A program made the position numbers and the translations under genes. DNA of 64,000 nt. Source: Lichina pygmaea. Taxonomy: Eukaryota > Ascomycota > Lichinomycetes > Lichinales > Lichinaceae. The stretch's first letter is position 1. Each line of letters begins with the position of its first letter. This document shows positions 41,763 through 54,249 of this stretch, piece by piece. The stretch spans positions 1,612,001 through 1,676,000 of the forward strand of contig OY730173.1 in NCBI GenBank assembly GCA_963422465.1, written 5' to 3'. The notes under the pieces are model-generated. The model was not told where the DNA came from. It did not search any database and worked only from the letters and a program-made list of their open reading frames with translations.

Positions 41763-44700
41763 TCACCGCCGTCGTCGGGCATGACTCCGCTTCTTATCCC
41801 CTCCTGCGGCACGAGCAGCACCAGCACCTGCACTACCTCCACCGGCACCAGCAGCACCATCAGCACCACCACCACCACCTCCACCAGCACCAGCAATCGC
41901 CGCCCTGGCAGCGTTCCTGGCAGCGCCTTTTTTCCGATTTTTGATCGCGGCAGCGGCGGTAGCGGCGGCGGTACGGCTGGCGTTGGTGCTTCTGCCGGGA
42001 CCGGCACTGGCGTTCGCGTTTGTAGTCCTGCTAGCACCGGCGTTGGCGTTGGCGTTGGCGTTGGTGGCCCGACTGGCACTGTTCGTGGTGCTGGGGACAT
42101 TGGTGTCGTTCGTCCTGACCGTGGCGGCGCCCGTTGTCGTCATCTGTAGTAGTAGTAGTTGTTGTTGTTGTTGCTGTTGTTGATGGGCCTCGGCGGCTGC
42201 GGCTGCGGCTGCTGCTGCCGCCTGTCTGCCTGAACTTCTTCGCAGGAAGTGTGTTTCCTCGAAGAAGGTGCCGATGCCGGTACCGGCGGTGGGACTGGTA
42301 AATACATTCTTTTCTCGGCTGACCGCGGCCGAGGTCTTGTCTCGACGACCTGCGACGGCACCGCCTCTCTCGGCCGCGCTCGTGCCGGCTCCCACGTCGA
42401 AGCCGCTCGTGTCGTCGACGAGCCCGGCCAGCTCTTCCTCGTCCAGCTCGCTGAGCTCCTCGCTCATGCCCCGCAGCACCTCGCGTCCGGTCCAGCGCTC
42501 TTCTTGGATCACCGTGCCCAGCGGATCGAACGGCTCCATGTACCACGCTATGCCGCCGTGCCTCAGAGGCGCTAGGAGATCCTCGGTCGGATCGAGCGTC
42601 GGCGTCGCTGGTACCGACGCGCCATCTGGTGCACGGGGCGCTGCTCGGACGCTGGCCGAGAGCGGTGCCGGAAGTTGTTGCTGCTGCTGTCGCTGTGGTA
42701 CCGGTGCTAGAGGTGATAGCAGAGGCCGAGCACGGTTGTGTTGCTGGTGGTGGGGATGATGATGATGGTAGTTGTTGTCCTGCGTAGACTGCCTCGAGTC
42801 GGGCTGTGCCCATTGGCACCAGGATCTGCTCGGCTCGACGATGTCATCGGTCACGCTGGCCCCTGGTTTCGGGGCCGGCGCCACGGTAGCGACATACGCC
42901 TCGGTATCGATATTCATCGCCGTGGCATCCGTCGGGGCGGGCTTGGTGTCGGACGAGACCAACGCCCCGCTCGGGGCCAGTACCTGCGGCGACTGGCAGA
43001 GGTTGTCGCCCTGGCTAGCGGCCGCACCGTCTCCGGGCAGGGAGCCCTGTGACCCACCACCACCACCCCCACCCCCATTGAGCATCGGCGTCGACAGCGC
43101 CGCCGTCTGCGACTGACGTTGCAGGGCGTCCGCATACTCCAACTCGCTGGCATCCGCGATCGAAGCCACGGTGGAATCCCGCCGCGACAGGATGCCGTGG
43201 TCCAGGAACATCTCGAGCTCGCGGAGCTCCTTCTCGAACGGTTTCCGGCCCAGCTCGGCCTCCTTGCGCACCGCTTCTTCGAGAGCGCCCTGCACGGTCT
43301 TGATGATGCGCTTGGCGAGCCGGCGGATGTCCTTTTGCTCCGCCGTGAGAGCGACACCGGAAGGGCCCGGGGCCGAGCCCTCGCCGGCGGCAGGCGCGTT
43401 CGCTGTCGCCGGACGGTCGACCGTCACCTCGGACCCGATGACGGCGCTGAAGACGGCCCCAAAGTCCGTCGAGAATGCGGCGACGGACGTGTAGGCTCGA
43501 GCCTCGAGCTTCGACCGCACCTGCGCGAAGCCGTCGCGAAAGACTCGCTTGCCGTCGAGACTGCAGGATACGAGACCCGGACCGTCAGATGCATCTCCGG
43601 TCCACGACATCACACCCCCCAACGTACCTCTGAGCTCGTTCGAGGATCGGCCAGAGCAGGGCCGAGATCGGACAGTAGACCGTGTCGACAATGTCCTTGA
43701 GCAACTCTGCGTCGCACAGCTTCTCGTGCTCCCTCTGCCTGATCTGCTCGCACAGGCCGCGCAGCCTCCGAAGATCGTCGAGCAGCGTCTTCGCGAAATC
43801 GATGCGTCGTTGCAGCCGCACGCGGCCGGCCCGGCCCATGCCGGCAAAGTTCCGTCGCGTGACCTCCATGGACGAGAAGGTCTCCATCTGCAGCTGCAGC
43901 CGCTTGAGGAGGGCGGCGCCGCGACGGGCCTCCCTCTTCAAGGTCCAGTACTTGCACGCCTCGGCCACGTACTCCTTTCGCTTGCGGATCATGAAGCGCT
44001 GCAACGACGTCTCGACGGTGCTGTAGAGGACCTGCGGTATGACCGGCGCTCCCGACGGCAGCTTCCACACCACGCGCGGCTTCTGGTTGGCCTTCCGCTT
44101 CTTGCCGCCGACCGTGAGATGGATCCGCTGCGTCGCGGCGGCGCCGGCTTCCTCGACGGCCGACGTCACGGCCAGGGCGGCCTGCTGGCTGTCGGCCCAC
44201 AGTCGACCGCGCATGGCGTCGGCGTAGAAATCCTGGGTGTCGTTGATGGCCCGGTCCACGTCGTTCTCGCGCCGCCAGTCGGCCGGCACGTGCTTGTCGC
44301 AGTAGGCCTTGAGGACGCTCGAGTCGATGTTGGCCGGACCGCCGTGCGCCGATTTCATCTTCAGGAACAGACGCGCTCTCCGGGCGCAGGTCACATGGAA
44401 AGCCACGAAGCAGTTCTTGTTGCCGCATTGGATGCAGGCCCCCATCTTCTGCCGGCAGATGTAGCACGTCTTGCATCGGAAGGACCGATTAGCTGAGCCG
44501 CGACCGAGTCCGTCGGCCGCCACCGACGTCGGGCTACTCACCAGCTTCCAGCGCTGCTTCGGCACCTTCTCCACGTCCATGACAGGCTCCATGAAGGTCG
44601 GGTTGCCGAGGCTGACCTCCGGTATCCAGATCGCACACAGGAGATGAGACCACCTCGACGAGTTTGTCTGCTTGAAGGCACCATCGGTGTTGGGGCAGAA

Positions 44701-46486
44701 TATGCATGTCTGCAGCATGTGTCTCCGTCAGACTCTGTCCGGCCACGTACCGATCCTTGGTGGCATGAGGTGGCATGACACGACACTCACCGGCGTTCCC
44801 CGCCCGATCAGCTGACACTTCCGACACAACCACTGTCCCTCGGGGATGAAGGGCACACCGTAGCACTCCTGGTGCACGGCAAGATCACAGCCGTCGCAGA
44901 AGACGATGGCGTTGGTGTTCTCGCAGTCGCCGTCGTCGCAGACGGCACACCTGCTGTCCTGGTCTTCCCCCACCCCGCCGGGTGGCTCTCCGTTGACGGC
45001 CGCGGCCGAGCCCGATCGAGGTCGCTGGGTCTGAGGCGGTTTGGGGTTGGGCTTCGGAATACCTGCGCGACGGACGACGAGTGAGCCATCAACGCCGTGA
45101 CCCCGACGAGAGCAGCCTCCACCTACGTTTCTCGAGCGCATACCACTCCTTCTCGATCTTCGTCAGGGTGATCTCGAACACCTCCCTCGTGATGGCTTCG
45201 ACCTCCTGCGACTTCCGATGGTCGTTGTACGCGGCCAGCCACTCGTCGTCTTGCTCGTCCATGTCGTACTCGACGCGGCCGACTCCGGCACCGCCGAGCG
45301 CCGTGTTCCTGTCGCCGTCCCCCTTGAGCCCCGGCACCAGGTCGAGATCCTCCTCGAACGCGTTCTCCGAGTATCGGACGAACCTCTCCGGCCGCGGGAA
45401 GAAGTCCGTCTCCTGGTAGCCGACGTTCGCCATGCTACGGTCGACGTACCGCACCTGGCCGGTGGACTTGTGCTCGAAGGACGCGAACGGGTCCACCCGG
45501 CGAAAGGACGGTTTTGGCAGCGTGAGCCTCTCACGCGGATTCGGGCCGGGCGGCGGCACGACCTTGGGAACACACGGCGCGAGGACGCCGTTGATGGTCG
45601 CGGCATCCGGGCGTCGCGGAGGCCTACCGACGCGCCTCTTCGGCTGCGAGAAGACGACGACCGAGCCGTCGGCGGGCGCCGTCCTGGCTTCGGGGGCGCC
45701 ACGGTCCGGGGTCGATGCTACGTCGCCGTTCGCCGCCGGACTCGGCAAAGGCACGGGCGTCTCGGGGACGTCCGTTCGGATGCCGTTCACGGCGGGGGCA
45801 GCGACGGCGGAGGTGCGCTGCGCGGCGCTCGACGACGGAGCGTCGGTCGACGGCGGATCCGGCCGCGTGCCGTCGACCTCGTCGGCGCCGTACACGGCGA
45901 ACTTGGCTTCGGTGTCCAGCTGGGGATGGATCTCCTCCCACCCTCGCTCCTCACGTGGCTTGTATCCATCACCCTGTACGACGGCGGCGACGACGGCGGC
46001 GGCGGAGCTGTACCGCGGCGTTGGCGGAGCCGCCTCCCTCCGGCGCAAGGACGTCGACGGCGAAGATGCCGCGTCGAGCGCGCTCTCGCGTGCCGCCGAT
46101 GCTCTCGCCGGTGCTCCTTGGGCTCTTGCTTGGGCTCTTGCTTGGACTCTTGCCCGGGCTCTTGCTTGGGCTCTGGCTTCGGCTCCGGCTCCGGCTCCGG
46201 CTCCTGGCCCTCCCCGTGGTCGTGGCCGTGGCCGTGGACCAGTGTAGGCATATCCCCCGGGCCCCGTTCCACCGACCGGTGTTTCCGAACCATCCACCTC
46301 GATGTAGCGACCCCCGCCTCCAGGCCCGCCGGGAACATACTTTCGTTTCTTGAGCGGCGGGTCCGTCATGGCACTCGACGCAGCCACTGCGCGCTGAGCA
46401 GCCGACGGCCGTCCTCGCGGGCGGCCACGGGCTTTGTTTCTGTTCGGTGGCGGCAGCGGCGTCGCCGGCTCAGACAGGGTCACCAT
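41763..46486 (-). CDS. NTO1: NTO1/BRPF-like PHD-finger scaffold of a histone acetyltransferase complex
   Basis: Exons 46486-45127, 45062-44791, 44709-44542, 44469-43628 and 43560-41763 give 1479 residues. An enhancer-of-polycomb-like segment lies at ~320-430 ([35 protein letters not shown]). A PHD finger follows in exon 2 ([11 protein letters not shown], then [14 protein letters not shown] and WLCRKC). The zinc-knuckle and extended PHD are [41 protein letters not shown] and [10 protein letters not shown]. Nto1 recruits the NuA3 acetyltransferase to methylated H3 tails. The C-terminal third is low complexity: Gln, Ala, Asn-Ala and Gly runs. It lacks a recognisable bromodomain. The start is ATG at 46486 ([20 protein letters not shown]); the frame is open further upstream but without an ATG. 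One acceptor is AAG (44470-44472), required by the conserved L-T-C-Y join. Confidence 0.92.
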
Positions 46487-48298
46487 CGGCGGGGAGCGTG
46501 CTTGGGTCGCTCTTGGCAGCGCAAGCCCAGCACGCGCTCTCACGGCAAGCTGGAACGCCTGACACGACGGTGCCTCGCGATGGTCAGGTCGATTAAGGTT
46601 CCGAGGCCTTGTCGGTGCCACACACCAAAGCAGAAAGGTGAGATCTGAGTTGCTGAGACGCGCGGGTGTGGCGGCAGTGGGTCAGGCGGTGACTAAGCAG
46701 CGACCACGCAGTGACTAAGCAAGGGAATCTCCGGGCGTGCTCACTAGCGCTGGCTGTTCCGTACTAACGTACGTAGGTACGGGAGTACATGAGTTGGTCC
46801 GAGGACTTTTGTCACCACCACCAGTCAGCTTAGGACAGTCGTATCTGCTGAGAACGAACAAGTGTCGGCGGCTGCTGTACGGAACGTGTCGTCAGAGACC
46901 GGATGAGGACGGGTGACGGGCAACGGTGAGGATAAAGGTGACGATGATTTCGTGACACATCAAGTGAGCCGAAACCGATATGGCTGTCATTCTTAGCACC
47001 ACCGACTCCTTGCCGTATTTTGTACTGTACGTACAAGGGTACAAAGTGTTGCAAGGCTGAGATGGATTCGTACATTCGTACGTACATATGTACCCCATAC
47101 GTACAACGGGCTCGATCTAGACGTCGGCGCATACTGTTACCTTCCCTCTCCAATCTGGTGGCGTCCAGGCTGCAGGTCCGATCCCATCACTCATCAGCAT
47201 GTCACAGCCTTGTGAGAGCGATGACTACAGAGGTACGTATGTGCTCCGCAGGCACTAGCACGTGACTGAGCAGAAGGAGATGTACGTATGTACCCCCCGT
47301 GCCAGGTTTGGGGGGGGGGGGTGGACAGTAATTTAACACCCCCCCCCCCCAACCAATACCGGTACCCGTGCCATGGGGGGGTATTACCCCCCGTGGCACG
47401 GGTATGGCACGGGTAGTTCCTAGGCATCGTAGCTGACCCTTTGCTCTCTGTTTGTAATGTGGCCAAGCACGTCTCTCTTGCGGTGTATGTTTGTATGGCA
47501 CCATACGTACCATACGATATGTACAGCGTCACGACACAAGTCTGCGTACACCAGTACAAGCTATCAGCTGCTACTTTCGTAAGTGATACGACTAGATTGA
47601 GAGGTTACGCCAGTAGCAAAAAGCAGCTATGTATTGATTCTCCAGAGTAGCCCGAGGTAGATTTTGTATGGGGGTGTACGCAGACTTTTGTCGTGCCACT
47701 GTACAGGAATACGTATGTACCATATACGTAGAGATGACATCTATAACGGTCGAGGTTGTCGCATTGCTTTTCGGTTGTGTCAGGGCTGACATCCTCGCGT
47801 GCGCCTGGCGCCGGACTGCGGTCACGGATCACGGCCGACCTTCCCCGTCGTGGCCGTCACGCCCGTGCCCGTAGAATCCATCACCGCCGCCTACGCCTAC
47901 GAATGGCGCTGTGGCCCAGATCTCGACGGCTTGCACGTGCTCTCCTGTGCCACCAACAGCTCTGGACGGCCAGCACAAAAGGTCATCTCGCCGCCAGGAT
48001 TGGTGGTGGGCGGGCTGGTCAGATGAAATCGGCCATGCCCATCGTGGCAGCGTCGGCGTACATCGCGCCGGCTCGTCGAGTGACGCCGAGCGTCGATGTA
48101 GACATGCGCACGTTCGTATAAGACGGAAGATCGGGCCCGACCAAGGACGCCGGACGAGCACCGGCCATGTATCTGATCAAGGGCGTCGCCGATGCGGCCT
48201 CGATCCCGTCCGGCGAGGCCATCTCTCAGTAAGTTCCGGTAGCGTCCCCAGACGGGCCGTACGATCGGCTTCGACACGGACGGATGCGCTGACGGGAG
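46487..48298. other. Intergenic
   Basis: GTAC patches at 46765-46790, 47020-47105 and 47490-47530; a G12/C13 pair at 47310-47350; and a perfect-looking GC hairpin at 47364-47403. A missing first exon of the cystinosin homologue may lie near 48160-48290. No other gene is seen. Confidence 0.5.
47364..47403. repeat. GC-rich hairpin
   Basis: Arm ACCCGTGCCATGGGGGGG, loop TATTA, then CCCCCCGTGGCACGGGT; 17 base pairs with one mismatch. The arm word GGCACGGGTA is repeated once more at 47406-47415, and CCCCCCGTGCCA occurs at 47293-47304. Confidence 0.8.
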
Positions 48299-49357
48299 GA
48301 TGAAAAAACATCCAGTCTTCTCGGATGGCTGTAGTGAGTTGGCTCGCCCTTTCCCCGGACATGGAAGCAAGCGACGTGGAGGCCCGACGGGGTTGCTGAC
48401 CGGACCCGGCCGCCACAGTTTCGTCTGCTGGAGCCTGTCGTTCTACCCCCAGCCGATCCTGAACTGGCGTCGCAAGTCGACCGTCGGCCTCGCCCTCGAC
48501 TTTCCGACCATCAACATGCTCGGATTCGTCTGCTACCTGATCTCGTCCCTCGCTTTCCTGTACTCGCCGTTGATCCGGCGACAATATGCCGCGCGCAACC
48601 CGCGCTCGCCCGAGCCGACGGTGCGCCTCAACGACCTGGCCTTCATCGTCCACGGCGTCGTTCTGAGCTCGGTCGTCTACTCGCAGTTCTACTGCTGGAA
48701 CTTCAAGCGGGATCGCACCGATCGCCTGAGCATGCCCATCGCCGGCGTCTTCGTCGGTAGCCTGGCCGGCCTCTTGCTGGTGGCCGCCGTCGTCGTGGTC
48801 GAGGGCGGCGATGGCGGTCGAGAGCCGTTTGGCTGGGCCTGGATCGACGTGGTTCGTGCTCCGATCTCTCCCCGCGTGCGCCGCCGGTCCGGTGCCGCCT
48901 GTCGAGGCTGGGGCCCGCGACGGCCCGACCGCCGAACGCAGGATCTGACCGGCCCGGCGCTGACCTCGTCTTTCCTCCCGCCGTTTAGATCTACGCCATC
49001 AGCTACGTCAAGTTGATCGTGACGGTCGTCAAGTACATGCCGCAGGTGTGGATCAACTACACGCGCCAGTCGACCGCCGGCTGGAGCATCGAGCAGATCC
49101 TGCTGGACTTTTCCGGCGGCTTGCTGTCCCTGGTCCAGCTCGTGCTCGACTCGTCCATGCAGGGCGACTGGTCCGGCATCGCCGGCAACCCCGTCAAGCT
49201 CGGCCTTAGCGTCGTCAGCATGGCCTTTGACGCCATCTTCGTGTGCCAGCACTACCTGCTCTATCGAGACGCGCCGGCGATGGCCGCCTCGACCGACTCG
49301 ATCCGCCCTCTGCTCGAGTCTCCCTCGTGCGACATGGAGTACACTCTATTGGATTAG
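48299..49357 (+). CDS. ERS1: Cystinosin/ERS1-type lysosomal (vacuolar) cystine transporter, 5' end unresolved
   Basis: Exons 48299-48333, 48419-48851 and 48989-49357 give 278 residues in phase. Two PQ-loop motifs are present: SLSFYPQPILNWRRKS in the first repeat and VKYMPQVWINYTRQSTAGWS in the second. About seven hydrophobic segments are seen (LGFVCYLISSLAFLY, AFIVHGVVLSSVVYS, VFVGSLAGLLLVAAVVVV, IYAISYVKLIVTVV and others). Cystinosins export cystine with protons from the lysosome or vacuole. The length fits yeast Ers1 (260). The frame of the first exon (SSLLGWLY|FVCWSL) has no ATG: a TGA lies 9 bases before GAT at 48299, next to an AG acceptor. Either a small exon lies upstream or the six-A run at 48303-48308 lacks one base. 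Donor GTTCGT is slightly unusual. Confidence 0.9.
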
Positions 49358-50119
49358 GCGGGGACCGTTGACATGGAGCACTCATTCCTTTGGGTGACCC
49401 GGGCCTCGTCGTCGTCGTTGTCGTCATCATCATCATCGTCATTGTCGTCGTCAATGCACTCTCCTTCCACCTCTCCTTTCCACCTCACAAGCCTCTCTTT
49501 TGTTTTTGGCGGGGGCACGGCAGGGAGACGGTCTTTTTCCACTCTCGACGTTACTTCTACTGTAGTACGATACCCTGGCTGATCTAGATAGAATTCGGGC
49601 ATCTAGGAGAATTGGGGGGAGGTTTTTTTCAATTGCGAGCACTGGATTCATCGAACGTGAGCATATGAGCATATGAGCGTATGAGCATATGAACCTGTGA
49701 GCATGTGAGCATCAGTTATAGTATAGTAGATCATGAACATGGACGTGAGACATGATCCAGCAGGTCATGGACACGAGACACAGTAGGCCGTGCACACAAG
49801 CACGAGGAACAGTATGTCCTGATCACGTATCACACAAGGACCGAAGGTAGACACAGCATCACGTACTGTACTTGTATCAGAAGCATAGGAAGAACAAAGA
49901 CGCACGTGAACGCCCATGCAGACATGAGTGCATATGCTTGCATACGTTCCATGCACATCTGTGCGTACAGTACATGCAATGCACATATCTCCGATGCATA
50001 TACTTCCGTACGTTCAACGCACATACGCATACGGGTACGTACGGTGTGCAAGCGAAAGCGGGGAAAACGTCATCAACTTGCGGCCAGCGAATATGCTTGA
50101 CAAAAAACTGAAAGAGGTC

Positions 50120-50242
50120 TTGAGCAGCCAGGCGACTGGTCAGCGTGCGGCGTCGGCGTCGTACGGAAGACGCTCCCAGCGTGAAAGATCTCTCTTGATT
50201 CTCTTGTCTCACGTGACCTCGGCTCTAGCAGCGAGCGAGGAC
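50120..50242. repeat. Dispersed repeat, copy 2 (uninterrupted)
   Basis: Matches 27831-28022 without the GTAC-rich interruption. It ends in CTCACGTGACCTCGGCTCTA and the same GCGAGCGAGGAC end as copy 1. Confidence 0.8.
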
Positions 50243-50278
50243 TGGTCTCTCCCACCCCCCAGGTCGATAAGAGGGTAC

Positions 50279-50353
50279 TCGTGGTGGTGGTGGTAGTGGT
50301 GGTGGTGGTAGTGGTGGTGGTGGTAGTGGTGGTGGTGGTAGTGGTGGTGGTGG
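50279..50353. repeat. GGT array with regular TAG-type interruptions
   Basis: Unit GTGGTGGTGGTGGTA (15 bases) repeated about five times. It lies 37 bases after repeat copy 2. Confidence 0.9.
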
Positions 50354-50477
50354 TGATATAGATATAGATATAAGAACGGTGATATGACACAGAAAAACCA
50401 CCCGAGACTTCAATTGCCGTGCTAGAATACTCAGTCAGTCGGGGAGAAATGGTTTCAGGTGTTCAGATGGAAGAACC

Positions 50478-50643
50478 CCACGATGATCATGTAGATGGAA
50501 TCCCCCCTTGACCGTCATCACATATATGGATCCCCCCCCCATCTGACCATAATCACATGGATGGACAACCCTTTCGATCATAAATCACATAGATAGATAG
50601 AACCCCGCCGACCATAATCACATGGATAGATCATAAATCACAT
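50478..50643. repeat. Degenerate tandem repeat at the 3' side of palH
   Basis: Four to five units built on (A/C)CATAATCACATGGATGGA followed by a C-rich spacer. The last unit runs to the palH stop codon. Confidence 0.7.
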
Positions 50644-52115
50644 GTCCGACGAATTCGTACGCTGGTCAGGCTCGGTCGTGAGATCGATGGTGGCCGTCGA
50701 CAGGCCGCCGTCCTGACTGCTGTCGGCTTGCTGCATCGCGACGAGGTTGCGCAGGCCGAAGCGGCTGGGCGCCGGCACGATGGTGACGGGGAAGCGCGAC
50801 CGACGATCCTTGCGGTGCATCTTCGACTGCAGGTTGGCCTTCCTGGCCGTCATGTACGAACCGATGCGCGCCCGGAGGCCGGCGTCGTAGTCCGGGTTCA
50901 TGGCATGGTCGACGGTCGTCGTCGTCGTCGTCGGCGGCGGCGGTCCCCGACCGAGACTCGTCCTCGGCCAACTCGTGCGAGGCGTCTCGTCCCCGTCGAA
51001 GACTTCCCGGCCGAGCACGCCTTCCTGCAACTCCTCACGTTCGAGCGCCTCGATGCGCTCGACCCACTCCCACACCACCACGCTCGCGGCCGCGGCCCCG
51101 ACCCACAGCACGTAGTCGGCCCAGCCCGACACGTCCGGCTCCGCCACGTCCAGCACGAAGAAGACGACGGGGATGAGCACGGCCGTGAGCGCGAGCGCGG
51201 CCACGAACGAGATGTTGCGCATCTTCGAGTGGAAGAAGGCGAACCTCCGCTTCGAGAAGGAGTAGTACACCACCCAGAGCGCGTACAGCAAGCTCAGCGC
51301 GAGCTGGAAGAGGTAGCGGAGCGCCGGCACGACGTTGGGGGTTCGCCACGACAGCGTTCGACCGGGGTAGACAAAGTGCCGGAGCATGCCGAAGACCGTG
51401 TCGAGCACGATCAGCGCGAAGGCGGTCCACTTGATGATCTTCCTCTCCTTGTGGCGCGGGAACAGGCGCAGGAGCGTCTGCGCCTGAGCCATCCAGAGGA
51501 AGATGCTCGAGATGAAGCGGACGATGCGCATCTCGAGCCGGCTGGCCACGTCCTCGCGCAGCTCCATGGCGTCCAGCATGCCGGTGTCGTACTGCTCCTT
51601 CGCGATCTGCAGCGTCTCGACCGTGGCCAGCGTCAGAGAGACGGCGACGGTCAGGGCGGCGACCTTCTGCAGCCACGGCCTCCTGCCGACGCCGACGACG
51701 GGGCTGGTCCCGTTCGTGCCCGCGATCAGGCCCCGCCCTCCGAGGAATCCGCCAGACCTCGTCGTGCCAGGGATGAAGAAGGTGCGGGGCGTGATGACCA
51801 GCATGATGACGAGCGTGTAGCTCAGCATCGTCGCGGCCGCTAGCGCGTAGGCCTGCGGCAGGGTCGAGGTCGAGAAGGGGTTATCGGGTTTCGGATGGCG
51901 CACCGGCGCACTTTCGTCCGGTGTCGGCAGGCCCGTCGGCGCCGATGTACATTTCGGAGTGAAGCTGATATCTTGGCCGAGCGTCGTCGAGTACGAGCCG
52001 TTCAGAGCGAGGACCCCTTTCGACGGCAGTATGATGGGACCGCAGGCCTAGAGTCGCCCGATCAGCGGAGCAGCTTAGTCGAAGGTGGGGAGCGACGTAC
52101 CCGCCCATGACCCAT
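50638..52115 (-). CDS. palH: pH-response regulator PalH/Rim21, seven-membrane-segment sensor
   Basis: Exons 52115-52101 and 52047-50638 give 474 residues. The first coding exon is 15 bases (MGHGR). The extracellular part has ACGPIILPSKG and ISFTPKCTSAPTG, as in PalH. Membrane segments include AYALAAATMLSYTLVIMLVI, LQKVAALTVAVSLTLATVET, IIKWTAFALIVLDTVFGM, LRYLFQLALSLLYALWVVYY, FVAALALTAVLIPVVFFVL and YVLWVGAAAASVVVW. PalH senses ambient alkaline pH at the plasma membrane and signals with PalF, PalI and ESCRT to activate PacC/Rim101. The cytoplasmic tail (after ~340) is basic and shorter than in Aspergillus PalH (from memory above 700 residues). Intron donor GTACGT, acceptor CTCTAG. Confidence 0.93.
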
Positions 52116-53039
52116 CGCACCTTGGCTTTGCTGCCACTGGACTAGAACCGATGCGATTCGATCATGGTAGAGCTGCTACCGACTGACTACCTGCCGAGGT
52201 ACTTCGCGTACTGAGTCTTTGAGAGAGGGGGAGAGAGAGAGGGTCGGCAGGGCGCTGTGATGTCCATCTGGAGACTGCATGTTGATGCGGTACTTCGCAC
52301 GACACGTACGAGAAGTCGTGTGAGAAGTCGTCGTCGCGGCACTCAAGCACATGACGAGTCACGTGGGGGCGAGTCACGTGATCCATCATACCATATGTGA
52401 CGTGCTGACGATGATTACTAATGAAAGATGCACGTGACACAACGGACCTGAACAGGCCATTAGACTCCATGTACGTATGTACGTTACGTACCTAATTTAT
52501 ACGTACTCGTACTCGTACTCGTACGTACGTACAGAGGTACGTTACGTACAGTGCGTACATGAGCGTGTGTGGAGTGCCTACTCAGGGCTTTGATTTCGCT
52601 AAGTATTTACTTTACTTGAATAGGAGGGTTCAGCTGCCTCATCGACCTCCCTCTACAAATGTCCGAGGACCTTGGATCGTCATGTCGCAGGCGCGTGAGG
52701 CGCTCTCTCTGGTGCTTAGACTTACACTACGTAGAATGTATGTACTCGTACCTATACGTACGTGCCGATATGTACGAAGGTACAGACGCTTATGTATCTT
52801 TGCTTACGTAATCACTGTACCCTGTCTTGACCGTTTGCGGGTATTCTAGGCTTGGCACTTCTGTAGCGACTTCCGTTCGCGACTGAAGTCTCAAGAGCCT
52901 CATTCCGGCCGACGTGTTCGAATTCTTTTTAAAACCTCACTCCAAGTCTTGTCAGTCGGTCTTTGCTGCCGCCGACTGATCGTCCGTCGAAAATCCGCGA
53001 CCGATACGCCGCTGCTCAATCCGAAAGAACCACCAGAGG
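52116..53039. other. Divergent promoter region of palH and the TRA2-like gene
   Basis: Three CACGTG-containing words (52355-52440) and a GTAC/CTCGTA array (52470-52560) with (CGTACT)n lie here. A frame at 52559-52849 has an ATG but no recognisable domain. I see no gene. Confidence 0.5.
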
Positions 53040-54249
53040 ATGATGGACTTCGAAAACGAGCCCCGAGCTTTCGATGGTGCGTGACGTGCCCGGCACCGTC
53101 GATTCTTCTCCAAACGTCCCCTGTCCACCCGTGCCACGACGGCTCTGTCACTGGCGTACTTGATTCTGCCCGAAACCAGACGCAGCTCGCCCCTCCCTGT
53201 CACTCTCGTCCCTGATGCGACTCCTGACGACCGCTGTTCTCTAGACCACCAACGCTATGATCGCGATCACCGCGACCATCGCGACCGCAGCGCGTCGCCG
53301 CGCCCAGCCCGCCGAGCCGACAGCCCTCGCGGAGTTCGGACTCGCAGCGCCTCGCCGAACGGACGCATCGACCGGTGAGCTGGGCGATGCGTGGCCCGGT
53401 CAACTCGCCGGCTCCCCGCTGACGCCTATCGCGATACCAGTGGTCCCCCGATGGACAACGGCCCCATCGACGACCGTGATCCTGGTTCCCGAAACCCAGG
53501 CTCGAACCTCTTCGTGACCGGGATCCACCCGCGCCTCAGCGAAATGGACGTCTCACGCCTGTTCGAGAAGTACGGAGTGGTCGAGAGGTGTGCCATCATG
53601 GTCGACCCGCACACGAAGGAGTCCCGCGGCTTTGGCTTCGTCAAGATGGACACTGTCGACCAGGCCGAGGCTGCCCGAGACAACCTGCAAGGCGAGATCA
53701 TCGAAGGCCGTACCTTGAGCATCGAGAGAGCCCGCCGCGCTCGTCCGCGCACCCCGACCCCGGGCAAGTACTTCGGCCCGCCGAAGAGAGGTTCGTGTCG
53801 CGCCGTCGACTCGTGAAGGAAGCGCTTGCGACGTTGCTGACGATGGCGGCTCGTGCGCCTCAGATGACTTCCGTCGTCCGCCCCCGGGTCGGTTCGACCG
53901 CTACGACGATCGCCGCCGCGGTGGCTTCGGAGGTCGCCACGACGATCATTACGGCCACCGTGGATCCGGCCGTTACGACGACAGGGACCGTGACCGTCAC
54001 TACGGCAGGCGCGACAACGTGAGGGACGACTACGGCTCGCGCGCCGTCGACCGCTACGCCAGTTCCGGACGGGATGACCGCTACGACAGCCGTGGTGGTG
54101 GTGGTGGCGGCGGCGACGACCGTCGCTCCTTCTACGATCGTGACGGCGGTCGTTCCGGGCATGCCACCGGCAACAACGGCGGCTTCGCCGACGCTTCCGG
54201 TGGCAGGCCCTACGACGACCGCGCTGACGATCGCTACTCCCGTAGATGA
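53040..54249 (+). CDS. TRA2-like SR RNA-binding protein (single RRM)
   Basis: Exons 53040-53076, 53245-53374, 53441-53790 and 53864-54249 give 300 residues with matching phases. The start is MMDFENEPRAFDDHQRYDRD. An Arg/Ser-Asp region (residues ~13-60, DRSASPRPARRADSPRGVRT) precedes one RRM (~75-150) with RNP2 LFVTGI and RNP1 RGFGFVKM. The linker RARPRTPTPGKYFGPPKR matches the Thr/Pro-rich linker of transformer-2 proteins. The C-terminus is Arg/Asp/Tyr/Gly rich ([31 protein letters not shown]). TRA2 proteins bind purine-rich RNA and promote exon inclusion in the nucleus; this role is inferred. Exon 1 ends ATG-to-GATG and relies on donor GTGCGT; the last donor is GTTCGT. Confidence 0.91.

Larger units (their letters stand above)
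49358..50637. other. Intergenic, repeats
   Basis: A GTC/ATC microsatellite (49410-49455); a 10-base tandem (GAGCATAT)n at 49659-49714; GTAC patches near 50005-50045; repeat copy 2; a GGT array; and a degenerate tandem at 50478-50643. No gene is supported. Confidence 0.55.

Noticed and set aside
45218-46648. A 476-codon plus frame opposite NTO1
   Set aside because: Antisense of the first NTO1 exon; the sense strand carries conserved domain sequence.
52559-52849. A 96-codon plus frame between palH and the TRA2-like gene
   Set aside because: No recognisable domain, and its second half is GTAC-rich repeat sequence.
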